A program made the translations under genes and the position numbers. Shown in pieces: positions 1 through 10,284 of a stretch of 64,000 nt of DNA. Position 1 is the stretch's first letter; each line of letters opens with the position of its first letter. Below the pieces are notes generated by a model. That model had not been told where the DNA came from, did no database searches, and saw only the letters and a program-made list of their open reading frames with translations. Source of the DNA: Actinocatenispora sera (GTDB lineage Bacteria; Actinomycetota; Actinomycetes; Mycobacteriales; Micromonosporaceae); the NCBI RefSeq assembly GCF_018324685.1, contig NZ_AP023354.1, forward strand, positions 3,534,001 through 3,598,000, given 5' to 3'.

Positions 1-107
1 CGGCGCCCGCGAGCCCGGCGCCGCACGAAGCGGCGCCCGCGAGCCCGGCGCCGCACGAAGCGGCGCCCTCGGGCCCGGCGCCGCACGAAGCGGCGCCCGC
101 GAGCCCG
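1..107. repeat. 30-bp tandem repeat array of hairpin units
   Basis: About three and a half copies of a 30-bp unit run from the window edge to the TetR stop codon. Each unit has a perfect 7-bp inverted repeat, CGGCGCC then GGCGCCG around a 9-base loop, followed by CACGAAG. The third unit differs mainly in its loop, so the stem is kept. The array lies directly 3' of the minus-strand TetR gene and could act as an iterated terminator or mRNA 3' stabiliser; that role is inferred. The left end is cut by the window. Confidence 0.9.
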
Positions 108-707
108 TCATCCGTCTGCCGGCCAGGCCCGCAGCGCGAGCGCCGCGACCCGTTCGAGCTGCGCCCGGCCGACGCCGTCGCGGGCGGCCTGGGCGATGCC
201 GGTGAGCGTGGTCAGCAGGTACCGGCCGAGGGCGGTGGCGTCGGTGTCGGCGGGCAGCCGACCGGCGGCGACGTCGGCCCGGATCTTCGCGGCGAACGCG
301 GCGGCCTTGGCGTTGCGCACCCGCCGCAGCAGGTCGTGCACCTCGGTGTTGCCGGTGCTCGCGTCGCCGCTGGCGATCAGGCAGCCAGCGGGCAGGCCGC
401 GACGGGTGTAGCGACTGGGGCCTTCGCGCAGCACCCGCGCCGCGGCGGCCCGGGCGGTGGGCTCCTCGGCCAGGGCCCGGTCGATGAACTCCCCGTACCG
501 CGTGTCGTAGCGCCGCAGCGCCTCGGCGAACAGCTGCTTCTTGTCGCCGAAGGCGTGGTAGAGGCTGGGTGCGCCGATGCCGAGCTCGTCGGTCAGGTCG
601 CGCATCGTGGTGGCCTCGTAGCCGTGCCGCCAGAACAGCCGGACCGCCTGGTCGAGCGCGGCGTCCCGGTCGAACGAGCGCGGCCGGCCGCGCGCTGCTG
701 TTCCCAT
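108..707 (-). CDS. TetR/AcrR family transcriptional regulator
   Basis: This is a 199-residue one-component repressor. The N-terminal winged region carries the TetR DNA-binding helix-turn-helix at about residues 10-55, including the stretches TTMRDLTDELGIGAPSLYHAF and FGDKKQLF. The rest is a helical ligand-binding and dimerisation domain without an identifiable ligand. The start at 707 (MGTAARGRPRSFD) gives the usual TetR N-terminus; upstream sequence in this frame is not typical of the family. It is transcribed divergently from an SDR oxidoreductase across a 78-bp gap containing an inverted repeat. Divergent TetR/SDR pairs usually mean the repressor controls the oxidoreductase and itself, which is inference here. 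Confidence 0.93.
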   Translation of the reverse strand: MGTAARGRPRSFDRDAALDQAVRLFWRHGYEATTMRDLTDELGIGAPSLYHAFGDKKQLFAEALRRYDTRYGEFIDRALAEEPTARAAAARVLREGPSRYTRRGLPAGCLIASGDASTGNTEVHDLLRRVRNAKAAAFAAKIRADVAAGRLPADTDATALGRYLLTTLTGIAQAARDGVGRAQLERVAALALRAWPADG

Positions 708-714
708 GCCCACA

Positions 715-738
715 ATTGTATAGCGATAGTTAGACAAT
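715..738. promoter_or_regulatory. candidate TetR operator in divergent promoter
   Basis: The AT-rich gap between the TetR and SDR genes holds an ATTGT (715-719) and ACAAT (734-738) inverted repeat with a 14-base spacer. A TATGCT hexamer at 738-743 could be a -10 element for the SDR gene. The location and low GC against a GC-rich background suggest the shared control region. Binding by the neighbouring TetR protein is inferred. Confidence 0.45.
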
Positions 739-785
739 ATGCTAGGGTCCCGATCTGTAACGACCGTTAGAGAAAGGCACAAGTG

Positions 786-1538
786 ATGGGTGACCTGACG
801 GGGCGCACGGCGCTGGTGACCGGCGCCGGCCGAGGGATCGGGCGGGCGATCGCGCTGCGGCTGGCAGCCGACGGCGCCCGGGTCGGCGTGCATTACGGCA
901 CGAGCGCCGACGCGGCCGCGCAGACCGTCGCCGCGATCGAGGCCGGCGGCGGGCAGGCGTTCGGGTTCGGCGCCGAACTCGGCGTGCCCGGCGACACCGC
1001 GGCGCTGTGGGCGGCGTACGACCGGCACGCGGACGGCGTGGACATCCTGGTCAACAACGCCGGCGTGCTGGGCGGGCGGACGCCGTACGAACTGCTCGAC
1101 GCGGCGAGCTACGACCACGTCTTCGCGGTGAACACCCGGGCGCCGTTCTTCCTGATCCAGCAGGGGCTGTCCCGGCTGCGCGACGGCGGCCGGATCGTCA
1201 ACGTCTCGACCCGGTTCACGCACGGCGCGCGCAACCCGGACCTGCTCGCGTACACGATGTCGAAGGCGGCGCTCGACGCGCTCACCGCCACCCTGGCCAA
1301 GCAGCTCGGCGGCCGCGGCATCACCGTCAACGCGGTCGGCCCCGGCGCCACCGACACCGACATGAACGCGGCCCGGCTCGGTACCGAGCAGGGCCGGGCC
1401 GAGATCGCCGCGCTCTCGCCGCTGGGCCGCGTCGCGACGCCGGACGACATCGCCGCCGTCGTCGCGTTCCTGGCCTCGCCGGACGCGCGATGGGTCACCG
1501 GCCAGTGGATCGACGCGAGCGGCGGTTCGTTGCTCTGA
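786..1538 (+). CDS. SDR family NAD(P)-dependent oxidoreductase
   Basis: A classical short-chain dehydrogenase of about 250 residues. The Rossmann cofactor motif TGAGRGIG is near residue 12, NNAG near residue 90, and the catalytic YTMSK near residue 155 with an upstream Ser. The C-terminal GQWIDASGGSLL is typical of 3-oxoacyl-ACP-reductase-like SDRs. The substrate is unknown. AGAAAGG at 771-777 lies 8 bases before the ATG at 786; a GTG at 783 is an alternative start. It is divergent from the TetR gene and probably under its control. Confidence 0.93.
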   Translation: MGDLTGRTALVTGAGRGIGRAIALRLAADGARVGVHYGTSADAAAQTVAAIEAGGGQAFGFGAELGVPGDTAALWAAYDRHADGVDILVNNAGVLGGRTPYELLDAASYDHVFAVNTRAPFFLIQQGLSRLRDGGRIVNVSTRFTHGARNPDLLAYTMSKAALDALTATLAKQLGGRGITVNAVGPGATDTDMNAARLGTEQGRAEIAALSPLGRVATPDDIAAVVAFLASPDARWVTGQWIDASGGSLL

Positions 1539-1627
1539 CCAGCACAGCGTGACGGCTCCGGGCCGTACCGTCGCAGGCTCGCGGGGAAGGTAGGCGGCGG
1601 CGGCGGTGCGGCTGGTGGTACGGAAGC

Positions 1628-2497
1628 ATGTCCGGTGTGTCGACACAGCAGACGACCCCCCGCCGCGCCGCCCTCGTCGTCGCCGTCGTGCTCGCGCTGG
1701 CCGCGGCCGGGTGCGGACCGGCCGCGTCCGGCGCCGACCCCGGGCCGACCAGCTCACCGAACGCGGTTGCCCTGGCGCAGCTGGCGAAGCTCACCGTCCG
1801 GGCGCCGGCGAGCATGGCCGGGTACCGCCGCGACCGGTTCGGTCCGGCCTGGGCCGACGTGGACCACAACGGCTGCGACACCCGGGACGACATCCTGGCC
1901 CGAGACCTCACCGGGGTGCGCCGGGACTCCGACGGGTGCACCGTGCGCTCCGGCAGCCTGCCCGACCCGTACACCGGCCGTACCATCGCGTTCCGGCGCG
2001 GCGTGCGCACCTCGGCGGCGGTGCAGATCGACCACCTGGTGGCGCTGGCGAACGCGTGGCGCACCGGCGCCCGCGGCTGGACCGCCGACAAGCGGCGCCG
2101 GCTCGCCAACGACCCGGCCAACCTGCTCGCGGTCGACGGCCCGGCGAACGAGTCCAAGGGCGACCAGGACGCCTCCACCTGGCTGCCCCCGGCCGCCGGC
2201 TACCGCTGCGCGTACGTGGCGGCGCAGGTGCGCGTGAAGACCACCTACGGACTGTGGGTGACGCGGGCCGAACACGACGCGATCGCCCGCATCCTGCACG
2301 GCTGCGGGGGCGCACCGGCGCCGACTGCCTCGACCCGGGGTACGTCGTCACCGGGTGCGTCGGGCTCGTCGGTGCCGACCGTGCACCCCGGGTCCTGGTG
2401 CGGCACACCGGATGCGCGTGGCCGCACCGCCGGCGGTACCGCGATGGTGTGCACCGGCCCGGCCGGCGAGCGGCCCCGCTGGCGCACCCCGAACTGA
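1628..2497 (+). CDS. secreted HNH-family (DUF1524-like) endonuclease lipoprotein
   Basis: A 289-residue exported protein. A hydrophobic signal segment ends in the lipobox-like AAAGC near residue 28, so it is probably a lipoprotein. The core holds the DUF1524/HNH pattern: VQIDHLVALANAW, then RRLANDPANLLAV and NESKGDQ, matching the metal-binding His/Asn/Asp arrangement of extracellular actinobacterial HNH nucleases. The C-terminal 60 residues are Ser/Thr/Pro-rich and probably flexible. Likely role: extracellular DNA or RNA cleavage for nutrient use or competition (family-level inference). Confidence 0.85.
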   Translation: MSGVSTQQTTPRRAALVVAVVLALAAAGCGPAASGADPGPTSSPNAVALAQLAKLTVRAPASMAGYRRDRFGPAWADVDHNGCDTRDDILARDLTGVRRDSDGCTVRSGSLPDPYTGRTIAFRRGVRTSAAVQIDHLVALANAWRTGARGWTADKRRRLANDPANLLAVDGPANESKGDQDASTWLPPAAGYRCAYVAAQVRVKTTYGLWVTRAEHDAIARILHGCGGAPAPTASTRGTSSPGASGSSVPTVHPGSWCGTPDARGRTAGGTAMVCTGPAGERPRWRTPN

Positions 2498-2660
2498 GCG
2501 CTCCCGGCCGGCGCGCACCGCCGCCTCTCCGATGGCCGCGGACGTCCTCGCAGGTCGATGCCGATGGCGCGGTCTTGTCGTACCGGCCGGCTATCGTGAC
2601 GCCGCAGTCAAAACACGGCACCAGATCGGTGTCGGGTCGACAGGGAGGCACACCGCGTCG

Positions 2661-3181
2661 ATGGACGATACAGAGCCGATCCCGGTCGGCGGGCAGACCG
2701 GCGCCGACCGCGCGCGACGCAGCGGCACCGTGCTGGTCCGACCGGTGCCGATGCGCAAGCTGGCGAAGGTCCCGTTCGTGGAGCTGGCCGACGGACGGGT
2801 GCAGGGCGTGGTGTCCAGCGGCTCGGACATCGCTCGGGTGTACGTGTCGTCGGTGGCCGCGGCCGGGCACGGCCTGAGCTGCAGCACCAACAACAACCGG
2901 CCGTGCGGCGCGCTGCATGGACCGTACCCGTGCAAGCACATCAGCCTGATGCTCGCCGAGGCGACCCGGCAGTACGGGCTGCCGCGGGTCGCCCGCTACC
3001 TGCGGGTCGAGGTCGAGCCGGACGGTGCCCTGGAGTCCGCGCTCGACCCGCACCACGAGCCGACCCCGGCCGCCACCGTCTTCAGTCGATTCCTGCGCCA
3101 TCTGTCCTATCTGGAGCTTCCCGAGGTCACCGAGCCGGTGCCGGAACTGCACTGGTTCGGCGGGACGAGGGCGGTCGACTG

Positions 3182-3182
<1 letters not shown>
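2661..3182 (+). CDS. SWIM zinc finger protein, first gene of MoxR-VWA operon
   Basis: A 173-residue protein with a SWIM-type zinc motif in which Cys residues of CSTNNNRPC are followed by PYPCKHI, giving the CxnC...CxH ligand set. SWIM domains bind nucleic acid or protein partners. Upstream residues VELADGRVQGVVSSG resemble other SWIM proteins encoded with MoxR/VWA genes, including E. coli YehQ. AGGGAGG at 2642-2648 precedes the ATG at 2661. The stop overlaps the next start (TGATG at 3180-3184), so it is translationally coupled to the DUF5691-like gene and heads a five-gene operon. Confidence 0.85.
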
Positions 3183-4566
<1,384 letters not shown>

Positions 4567-4570
<4 letters not shown>

Positions 4571-6096
4571 CCGACCACGAACCGGCGCACGCCGACGCGG
4601 CTGCGGTACCCGCCGACGACGAAGTCCCGACGGACGGGTCTGGCTACGACGAAGGCCCGACGGGCGGGTCTGGCTACGACGAAGGCTCGACGGGCGGGTC
4701 CGCAAACGACGAAAGCCCGATGGGCGCGCGGTCGGTCGAGGACGATCGACCGAGGGATGCGGTGTCCGGCAACGACGAGCGCCCGACGGACGCCGGTCGC
4801 GATGCCGCGCGGCGCCAGGTGCTCTACTGGCGGCTGCTGTCGCGGGTGTTCGGCGCCGACGAGCAGCCCGCCCTGGAGACGACCAGCGTGCAACTGGTCG
4901 AGGAGCTCGGGCTGCCACCGGCGTTGACCGACCCGTCGGTGAGTCTCGACACCGTGGTGCAACGGTTCCCGGAGCTGGCTGCGGAGTTCGACGACCTGTT
5001 CCGACCCGCGCCGGCCGGGGAGCGCGACACCGCCGCCGAGGTGCGCCGGGCCGCTCTGGCCGGAAAGCTGCTGCTCAACGTGTTCGCCACCGGCAGCGGC
5101 AACGTCAGTGCCACCCAGCTCGCCGGCTGGCAGTCCGACGCGGGGTGGTTCGAACGCGCGCTCGGCTGCGAGCCGGGCCAGCTGCGCGGCCAGCCGAACG
5201 GCAGCGAGCTGGGCTGGGTGCTCGCCGGCATCGAGGGTGACCTGGTCAACCGGATGCGGCTGCGCGAGGTGCTCGCCGACCCGGTGCTGGCCAAGCAGCT
5301 GACGCCGAGCATGTCGCTGATCGAGCAGCTGCTGCGGGACAAGTCGAACCTGTCGGGCGTCGCGCTGGCCAACGCCAAGGCGCTGATCCGGCGGTACGTC
5401 GACGAGGTCGCGCAGGTGTTGCGCACCCAGGTGGAGAAGACCAGCGCCGGCACGGTCGACCGTTCGGTGCCGCCCAAGCGGGTGTTCCGCAACCTCGACA
5501 TCGACCGCACCATCTGGCAGAACCTGACCAACTGGAACCCGGACGACGAGCGGCTCTACGTCGACCGGCTGTTCTACCGGCACACCGCGCGGCGCACCAC
5601 CCCGGCGCGGATGATCGTGGTGGTCGACCAGTCCGGCTCGATGGTCGACTCGATGGTGAACTGCACGATTCTCGCGTCGATCTTCGCCGGGTTGCCGAAG
5701 GTCGACGTGCACCTGATCGCGTACGACACGCGCTCGCTCGACCTCACGCCGTGGGTGCACGACCCGTTCGAGGTGCTGCTGCGCACCAACCTGGGCGGCG
5801 GCAACGACGGGCCGGTCGCGCTGGCCATGGCCCAACCCAAGATCGCAGACCCGCGCAACACGGTGCTGGTGTGGATCTCCGACTTCTACGAGTTCGACCG
5901 GTCCCAACCGCTGTTCGACGGGCTGCAGGCGGCGCACCGCTCGGGAGTTCGGCTGATCCCGGTCGGCTCGGTGACCAGCTCCGGCCGGCAGGAGGTCAAT
6001 CCGCGGTTCCGGCAGAAGTTCAAGGACCTTGGCACCCCGGTGATCTCGGGGCACATCCGCAAGCTCGTGACCGAACTCAAGAACTTCCTCGGCTAA
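4567..6096 (+). CDS. VWA domain protein (YehP-like), partner of MoxR ATPase
   Basis: A 509-residue cytoplasmic protein. The first about 75 residues are acidic decapeptide repeats rich in Gly, Asp and Ser. A helical middle region follows (about 80-330). A von Willebrand A domain fills the C-terminus, with the MIDAS motif DQSGS near residue 350, a downstream Thr/Asn region, and VLVWISDFYEF as the last MIDAS strand. VWA proteins encoded beside MoxR AAA+ ATPases act as substrate or partner adaptors in pairs such as ViaA-RavA and NorD-NorQ. It starts in the ATGA overlap with the preceding gene and is followed 16 bp later by the ATPase. Confidence 0.88.
4621..4740 (+). repeat. four 30-bp in-frame repeats in VWA gene
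   Basis: Exact 30-bp periodicity at 4621-4650, 4651-4680, 4681-4710 and, degenerately, 4711-4740. The unit begins GAAGGCCCGACGGGCGGGTC and encodes a decapeptide such as DEGPTGGSGY. The second copy is the cleanest and decay increases downstream. It encodes a flexible acidic N-terminal extension on the VWA protein. Confidence 0.92.
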
Positions 6097-6112
6097 GGCT
6101 AGGAGACACATC

Positions 6113-7228
6113 GTGACCGACGACCTGCTGCGCGCGCCCGCCGAGGTCAAGTACGCCGACGAGCTGGACTGGCTGGAGTCGGTGGACGACGGGCCCAAGC
6201 CGTTCTCGTGGCGGCTGTCGCCCAAGATGGTGCGGCTGTTCATTCTCGGCTCCGAGCGCGCCGACGGGCTGGAGCGCGAGATACCGCAGAAGTGGTTCGG
6301 CGACCGCAGCTTCGTCGAGCGCGCGATCGTCACGCTCGCCTCCGACCGGGGCCTGCTGCTGATCGGCGACCCCGGCACCGGCAAGAGCTGGCTGGCCGAG
6401 CTGCTGTCGGCCGCGATCTGCCGCAACTCGACGCTGGTGGTGCAGGGCACCGCCGGTACCACCGAGGACCACATCAAGTACTCGTGGAACGTGTCGATGG
6501 TGATCGCGAAGGGGCAGTCGCGCGAGTCGATGATCGCGTCGCCGATCATGACCGCGATGGAACGCGGCGTGATCGGCCGGTTCGAGGAGCTGACCCGCTC
6601 CACCAGCGACGTGCAGGACGCGCTGATCTCGATCCTGTCCGAGAAGTACGTGTCGATCCCGGAGCTGGACGACGACAACATCGTGTTCGCCCAGCCCGGC
6701 TTCTCCATCATCGCCACCGCGAACAGCCGCGACCGTGGCGTGAACGACCTGTCGTCGGCGTTGAAGCGGCGGTTCAACTTCGTCCGCATCCCGGTGGTGA
6801 CGAACAGGAAGAGCGAGACCGAGATCGTCCGGTTCCGCACCGAGGAGCTGCTGCGCCGGCACGCGATCGAGCTGGACGTGCCGCCGTCGCTGCTGTCGAT
6901 CCTGCTGCAGAGTTTCGCCGACCTGCGCGCCGCGGCGCAGTCGGCGGCCAGCGACGACGAGAAGCTGGAGTCGGCGCTGTCCACCGCCGAGCAGATCGGC
7001 GTGCTGGAGGATGCGATCCTGTCCAGCCACTTCTTCGGCGACCGCACCCTGACCGCGCAGCGGCTCGCCTCCTCGCTGGTCGGTTCGCTGGCCCGGCGCA
7101 GCCCGGAGGACCTGGCGATCCTCAACAAGTACTGGCACGGGGTGGTCGAGCCGCGCAGCCAGGCCGAGGGCGGCGAGTGGCCGGCGTTTCTCGACGGTGG
7201 CCGTGACACCATCGCGACGCTGTCATGA
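6113..7228 (+). CDS. MoxR-type AAA+ ATPase (YehL-like)
   Basis: A 371-residue AAA+ ATPase. Walker A is GDPGTGKS at about 85-92. The Walker B region is GVIGRFEELTRS with Glu-Glu in place of the usual Asp-Glu. Sensor 1 lies in IIATANSRDRGVN and an arginine-finger region in SALKRRFNF. Such ATPases work as hexameric chaperones with a VWA partner to remodel or activate client proteins. AGGAGA at 6101-6106 sets the GTG start at 6113. The stop forms an ATGA overlap with the DUF5682 gene. The VWA partner is directly upstream. Confidence 0.93.
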   Translation: MTDDLLRAPAEVKYADELDWLESVDDGPKPFSWRLSPKMVRLFILGSERADGLEREIPQKWFGDRSFVERAIVTLASDRGLLLIGDPGTGKSWLAELLSAAICRNSTLVVQGTAGTTEDHIKYSWNVSMVIAKGQSRESMIASPIMTAMERGVIGRFEELTRSTSDVQDALISILSEKYVSIPELDDDNIVFAQPGFSIIATANSRDRGVNDLSSALKRRFNFVRIPVVTNRKSETEIVRFRTEELLRRHAIELDVPPSLLSILLQSFADLRAAAQSAASDDEKLESALSTAEQIGVLEDAILSSHFFGDRTLTAQRLASSLVGSLARRSPEDLAILNKYWHGVVEPRSQAEGGEWPAFLDGGRDTIATLS

Positions 7229-10080
7229 CCGGGGCTGCCGGGAGCGGGATGCCGGCCGGCGCGCCGTTCGCGGCGCTGCGCGGGCAGCTTCGCGATGCGG
7301 CCGGTGAGTTCGGTGGCGGCGAGGTCACGGCCGACATCCTGACCGGGCTGGTCGACGACGTCGACCGGGCGTTGCGCGAGCGGCTGGAGATCTTCCCGGT
7401 CTGCCACCACTCGCCGGCCTCCGCGGTGGCGATGGCCCGGCGGTTGCATGCCAAGCAGCCCAGGGTCATCTACCTGGAACTGTGCGAGGACCTGCAACCG
7501 CTGCTGGGCGAGCTGGCCAACTGCACCCTGCCGGTCGCGTTGCAGGCATACGCATCGGAGCTGGACGGGTTCCCGGCCGAATGGGGCCCGCTGTCGGTGG
7601 TCGCGCCGATCACCGAGGCATCCGCCGAGTACCAGGCGATCTCGTACGCGCTGACCACGCCCGGGGTCGAGCTGGTCTGCGTGGACCACTCGACCGATCA
7701 CGTCTTCCAGCAGAAGCCACCCGAGCGCGCCACGGCAGAACTCATGCCGGAGGACGGCGCGCTGCACGGCGACGCGGTCGGCGTGCAGCTCGGCGACCTG
7801 CGGCCACGGTTCGCCGAGCTGGAGGCGTTCCTGCTGCACCACGGCAAGGTGCGGCACTGGTCGGAGTGGTGGGACCAGTACGTCGAGCAGCCGCTCGTCG
7901 GCGCCGACCACGCCACCTACCGGCAGGTCATGGTGCTGATCGGCAGCCTGTTCCGGCGGCTGACCCCCGACCCAGCCCGGCTGTCGGAGGACGAGGCGCG
8001 CGAGCGGTACATGTGGACCCGGATCCGGGACCACCGCGCACAGTCCACTGTGGACGTGGACGACTGCCTGTACGTGTGCGGTGCGTTCCACGCGGCGAGC
8101 CGGGTCGACCAGTTCGGCGTCGACTCGACCGCGGCGTACCGGATCGTCCCGCGCACCGCCACGAGCTGGCTCTACGGGCTGATCCCGTCCAGCCACTCGG
8201 CGATCGAGGCGCAGTTCGGGCTCGCGCCGGGCTCGGTGTCGATCGCCGCGGCCATCTGGTCCCGCGCCACCAGCGGCCGCGGCGCGGTCCGGCCGTACCG
8301 GCTGAGTTCGGCGAAGTCCGGCACGGGGAAGAAGGCGGCCACGCCGCGGGCGGCGAAGGCGGCCACGCCGCGGGCGGCGAAGGCGGCCACGCCGCGGGCG
8401 GCGAAGGCGGCCACGTCGAGTGCGACCGGAGCGGCTCCCGCGTCGGGCGAGCCGGTCGGCGACATGCTGTCCGGCTTCCTGGCCGCGCCGTCCCGGCCCG
8501 GCGGCCTGGACGAAGACGAGCTGCGCGGCTGGTGCGTCGACCTGGTCCGGCTGGCCCGCCGCAACGGCTACCTGGCCAGTACCGCCGACGCGATCGCGGT
8601 GTTCGAGACCTCGGTGCTGCTGGCCGGGATCCGCGGCCGGCACCGGCCCACCCCGTACGACTTCACCGACGCGGCGGTCACCTGCATCGAGAAGGACACC
8701 GTGCCCGGCCGCCGCGACGTCGCGACGCTGTGCGGGATCCTGCTCGGTGGCGACCGGATCGGCCGGGTCGGCTACGACGCGCTGCCGCCACTGGCTCGCG
8801 ACGTGTACGACCGGCTCATCCCGCTCGGGCTCGATCTGGCCGCCCGCACCCAGAAGCGGGCCCTGCTCGATCTGGCCGGGCAGCCCGAACTGCGGCCCTG
8901 CTCGGACCTGCTGTGGCTGTTGCGCCGGCTGCTGCCGGACGGTGCGGTCCGGCCGATCATGGGCGAGCGCACCCTGGGCGAGAGTTCGGTTCAGGAGAGC
9001 TGGGACCTGGCGCTGGGCCGCAACCAGCGGTCGCTGATCGAGCTCGGCTACGACGGGGTCACCGTCGAGCAGGTGCTCGAACAACGGCTGCGCCGCGCCG
9101 CCTGGGACCCCATGGCCACCGCCGGTACCGCGCTCGCCGCCGTCGAGGACTCGATCCTGTTCCTCGCCAACCGCCGGTTCACCGAAGAGCTCGGCGCCCG
9201 CGCGGTCGGCCTGCTCGCCGCCGAGCGCACCGTCGCCGGCGCCCCCGACGTGCTGCGCCGCATCCGGCGCCTGCTCACGTACTACCGGGGTGCCGGGTCG
9301 GTGCTGCCGGACTGGGTGCAGGAGTTCGTCACCGCCGGCTACGCCCACTACTGCACGCTGCTGCCGGTCGCCACCGTCGACGAGGACACCTCGGTCCGGC
9401 AGGTCGCCGCGATGCTCGGCTTCCTGTTCAGCATGGAGAGCCTGGCGCTGTCGCTCGGCTGCGACCGGGCCCAGCTGGAGCTGGCGGTGGCGCAGTCGCA
9501 TCCGGAGACGCCGGCCACGATCGCGCTGCTCTGGGCCGCGCGGTACCAGCTCGGCCTGCTCACCCTGGCCGACCTGCGCTCCCGCTGCGACGAGCTGCTC
9601 GGCAACCCGCTGACGGTGCCGTCGTTCCCGGCGTACCTGAGCGGGTTCGTGCAGGCGCTCGACCCGGCGCCCGCGCTGACCGGGTTTGTGGTGGAGGCGC
9701 TGTCCGGCGCGTTCGCCCGGCTGCCCGACGAGGTGCTGCTGCCCTGGCTGCCGAGGCTGCTGACCACGCTGCGGGCGGAGGCGGCCGAGCTGATGCCGCT
9801 GCTGGTGCGCGAGGCAGGTCGCACGTTCCCCGGTTCGCTGCCTGCTCTCGACACGTGGACCCCGCCGTGGGTCGGGGCGCCGCCGGCACCGGAGGCGTCG
9901 GTACCGGTGGTGGCGGGGCCGGTGGTCGACCTGCTCGCCGACCGGCCGGACACCTGCAACGCCGTCGCCGCCCTGCTGGGCAGCACCGATCCCTGGTCCG
10001 GCACGGCATCCGCGCCACCGACCGGGCTGCTCACCGAGCATCCCGCCACCGCCGCCGCGATCGCCGCACTGTTCGACTGA
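7225..10080 (+). CDS. DUF5682 family protein (YehM-like), large operon partner
   Basis: A 951-residue protein. The N-terminal domain contains PVCHHSPASA near residues 59-68 and VIYLELCEDLQPLL, reminiscent of the TraB/ChaN/EreA-like fold suggested for DUF5682 proteins; a catalytic role is not established. A linker at about 365-405 has three and a half copies of KAATPRAA. A long, mostly helical C-terminal region follows. The ATGA overlap with the ATPase gene couples its translation. E. coli YehM is the closest recognisable relative by architecture. It is the last gene of the operon and probably either the client or the effector of the MoxR-VWA pair; both are inferences. Confidence 0.82.
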   Translation: MTGAAGSGMPAGAPFAALRGQLRDAAGEFGGGEVTADILTGLVDDVDRALRERLEIFPVCHHSPASAVAMARRLHAKQPRVIYLELCEDLQPLLGELANCTLPVALQAYASELDGFPAEWGPLSVVAPITEASAEYQAISYALTTPGVELVCVDHSTDHVFQQKPPERATAELMPEDGALHGDAVGVQLGDLRPRFAELEAFLLHHGKVRHWSEWWDQYVEQPLVGADHATYRQVMVLIGSLFRRLTPDPARLSEDEARERYMWTRIRDHRAQSTVDVDDCLYVCGAFHAASRVDQFGVDSTAAYRIVPRTATSWLYGLIPSSHSAIEAQFGLAPGSVSIAAAIWSRATSGRGAVRPYRLSSAKSGTGKKAATPRAAKAATPRAAKAATPRAAKAATSSATGAAPASGEPVGDMLSGFLAAPSRPGGLDEDELRGWCVDLVRLARRNGYLASTADAIAVFETSVLLAGIRGRHRPTPYDFTDAAVTCIEKDTVPGRRDVATLCGILLGGDRIGRVGYDALPPLARDVYDRLIPLGLDLAARTQKRALLDLAGQPELRPCSDLLWLLRRLLPDGAVRPIMGERTLGESSVQESWDLALGRNQRSLIELGYDGVTVEQVLEQRLRRAAWDPMATAGTALAAVEDSILFLANRRFTEELGARAVGLLAAERTVAGAPDVLRRIRRLLTYYRGAGSVLPDWVQEFVTAGYAHYCTLLPVATVDEDTSVRQVAAMLGFLFSMESLALSLGCDRAQLELAVAQSHPETPATIALLWAARYQLGLLTLADLRSRCDELLGNPLTVPSFPAYLSGFVQALDPAPALTGFVVEALSGAFARLPDEVLLPWLPRLLTTLRAEAAELMPLLVREAGRTFPGSLPALDTWTPPWVGAPPAPEASVPVVAGPVVDLLADRPDTCNAVAALLGSTDPWSGTASAPPTGLLTEHPATAAAIAALFD
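8332..8427 (+). repeat. 24-bp in-frame repeats, Lys/Ala-rich linker
   Basis: Three perfect 24-bp copies (8332-8355, 8356-8379, 8380-8403) and one degenerate copy (8404-8427). They encode KAATPRAA and its variant KAATSSAT. This basic linker, similar to histone-H1-like tails, separates the two parts of the DUF5682 protein and could contact nucleic acid; that contact is speculative. Confidence 0.93.
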
Positions 10081-10157
10081 GCCGGCGCCGGGGCACCTGG
10101 ATGTGCGGGCGGGGCCGCGACGGGCGGGCGTGCCGGGCCCGGACGCCGCGGCTCTCT

Positions 10158-10170
10158 GTCCACGATGGAC
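10158..10170. other. semi-palindrome GTCCACGATGGAC
   Basis: One of three intergenic copies in this window of GTCCAYNRTGGAC. It lies about 115 bp upstream of the serine protease start. Function unknown. Confidence 0.4.
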
Positions 10171-10284
10171 GGCGTACCGGTAGGGGATGACGCCTGGGGG
10201 GAGACCCGTACGCCGGGTGGTGGACGGCGGTTCGCTCGCTGGTTCGATGCGCGCGACCGGGCCCGGCTCCTAGGGTCGGTCCGC

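Noticed and set aside
1-107. CRISPR array
   Set aside because: Units are contiguous with no unique spacers, and no cas genes are present.
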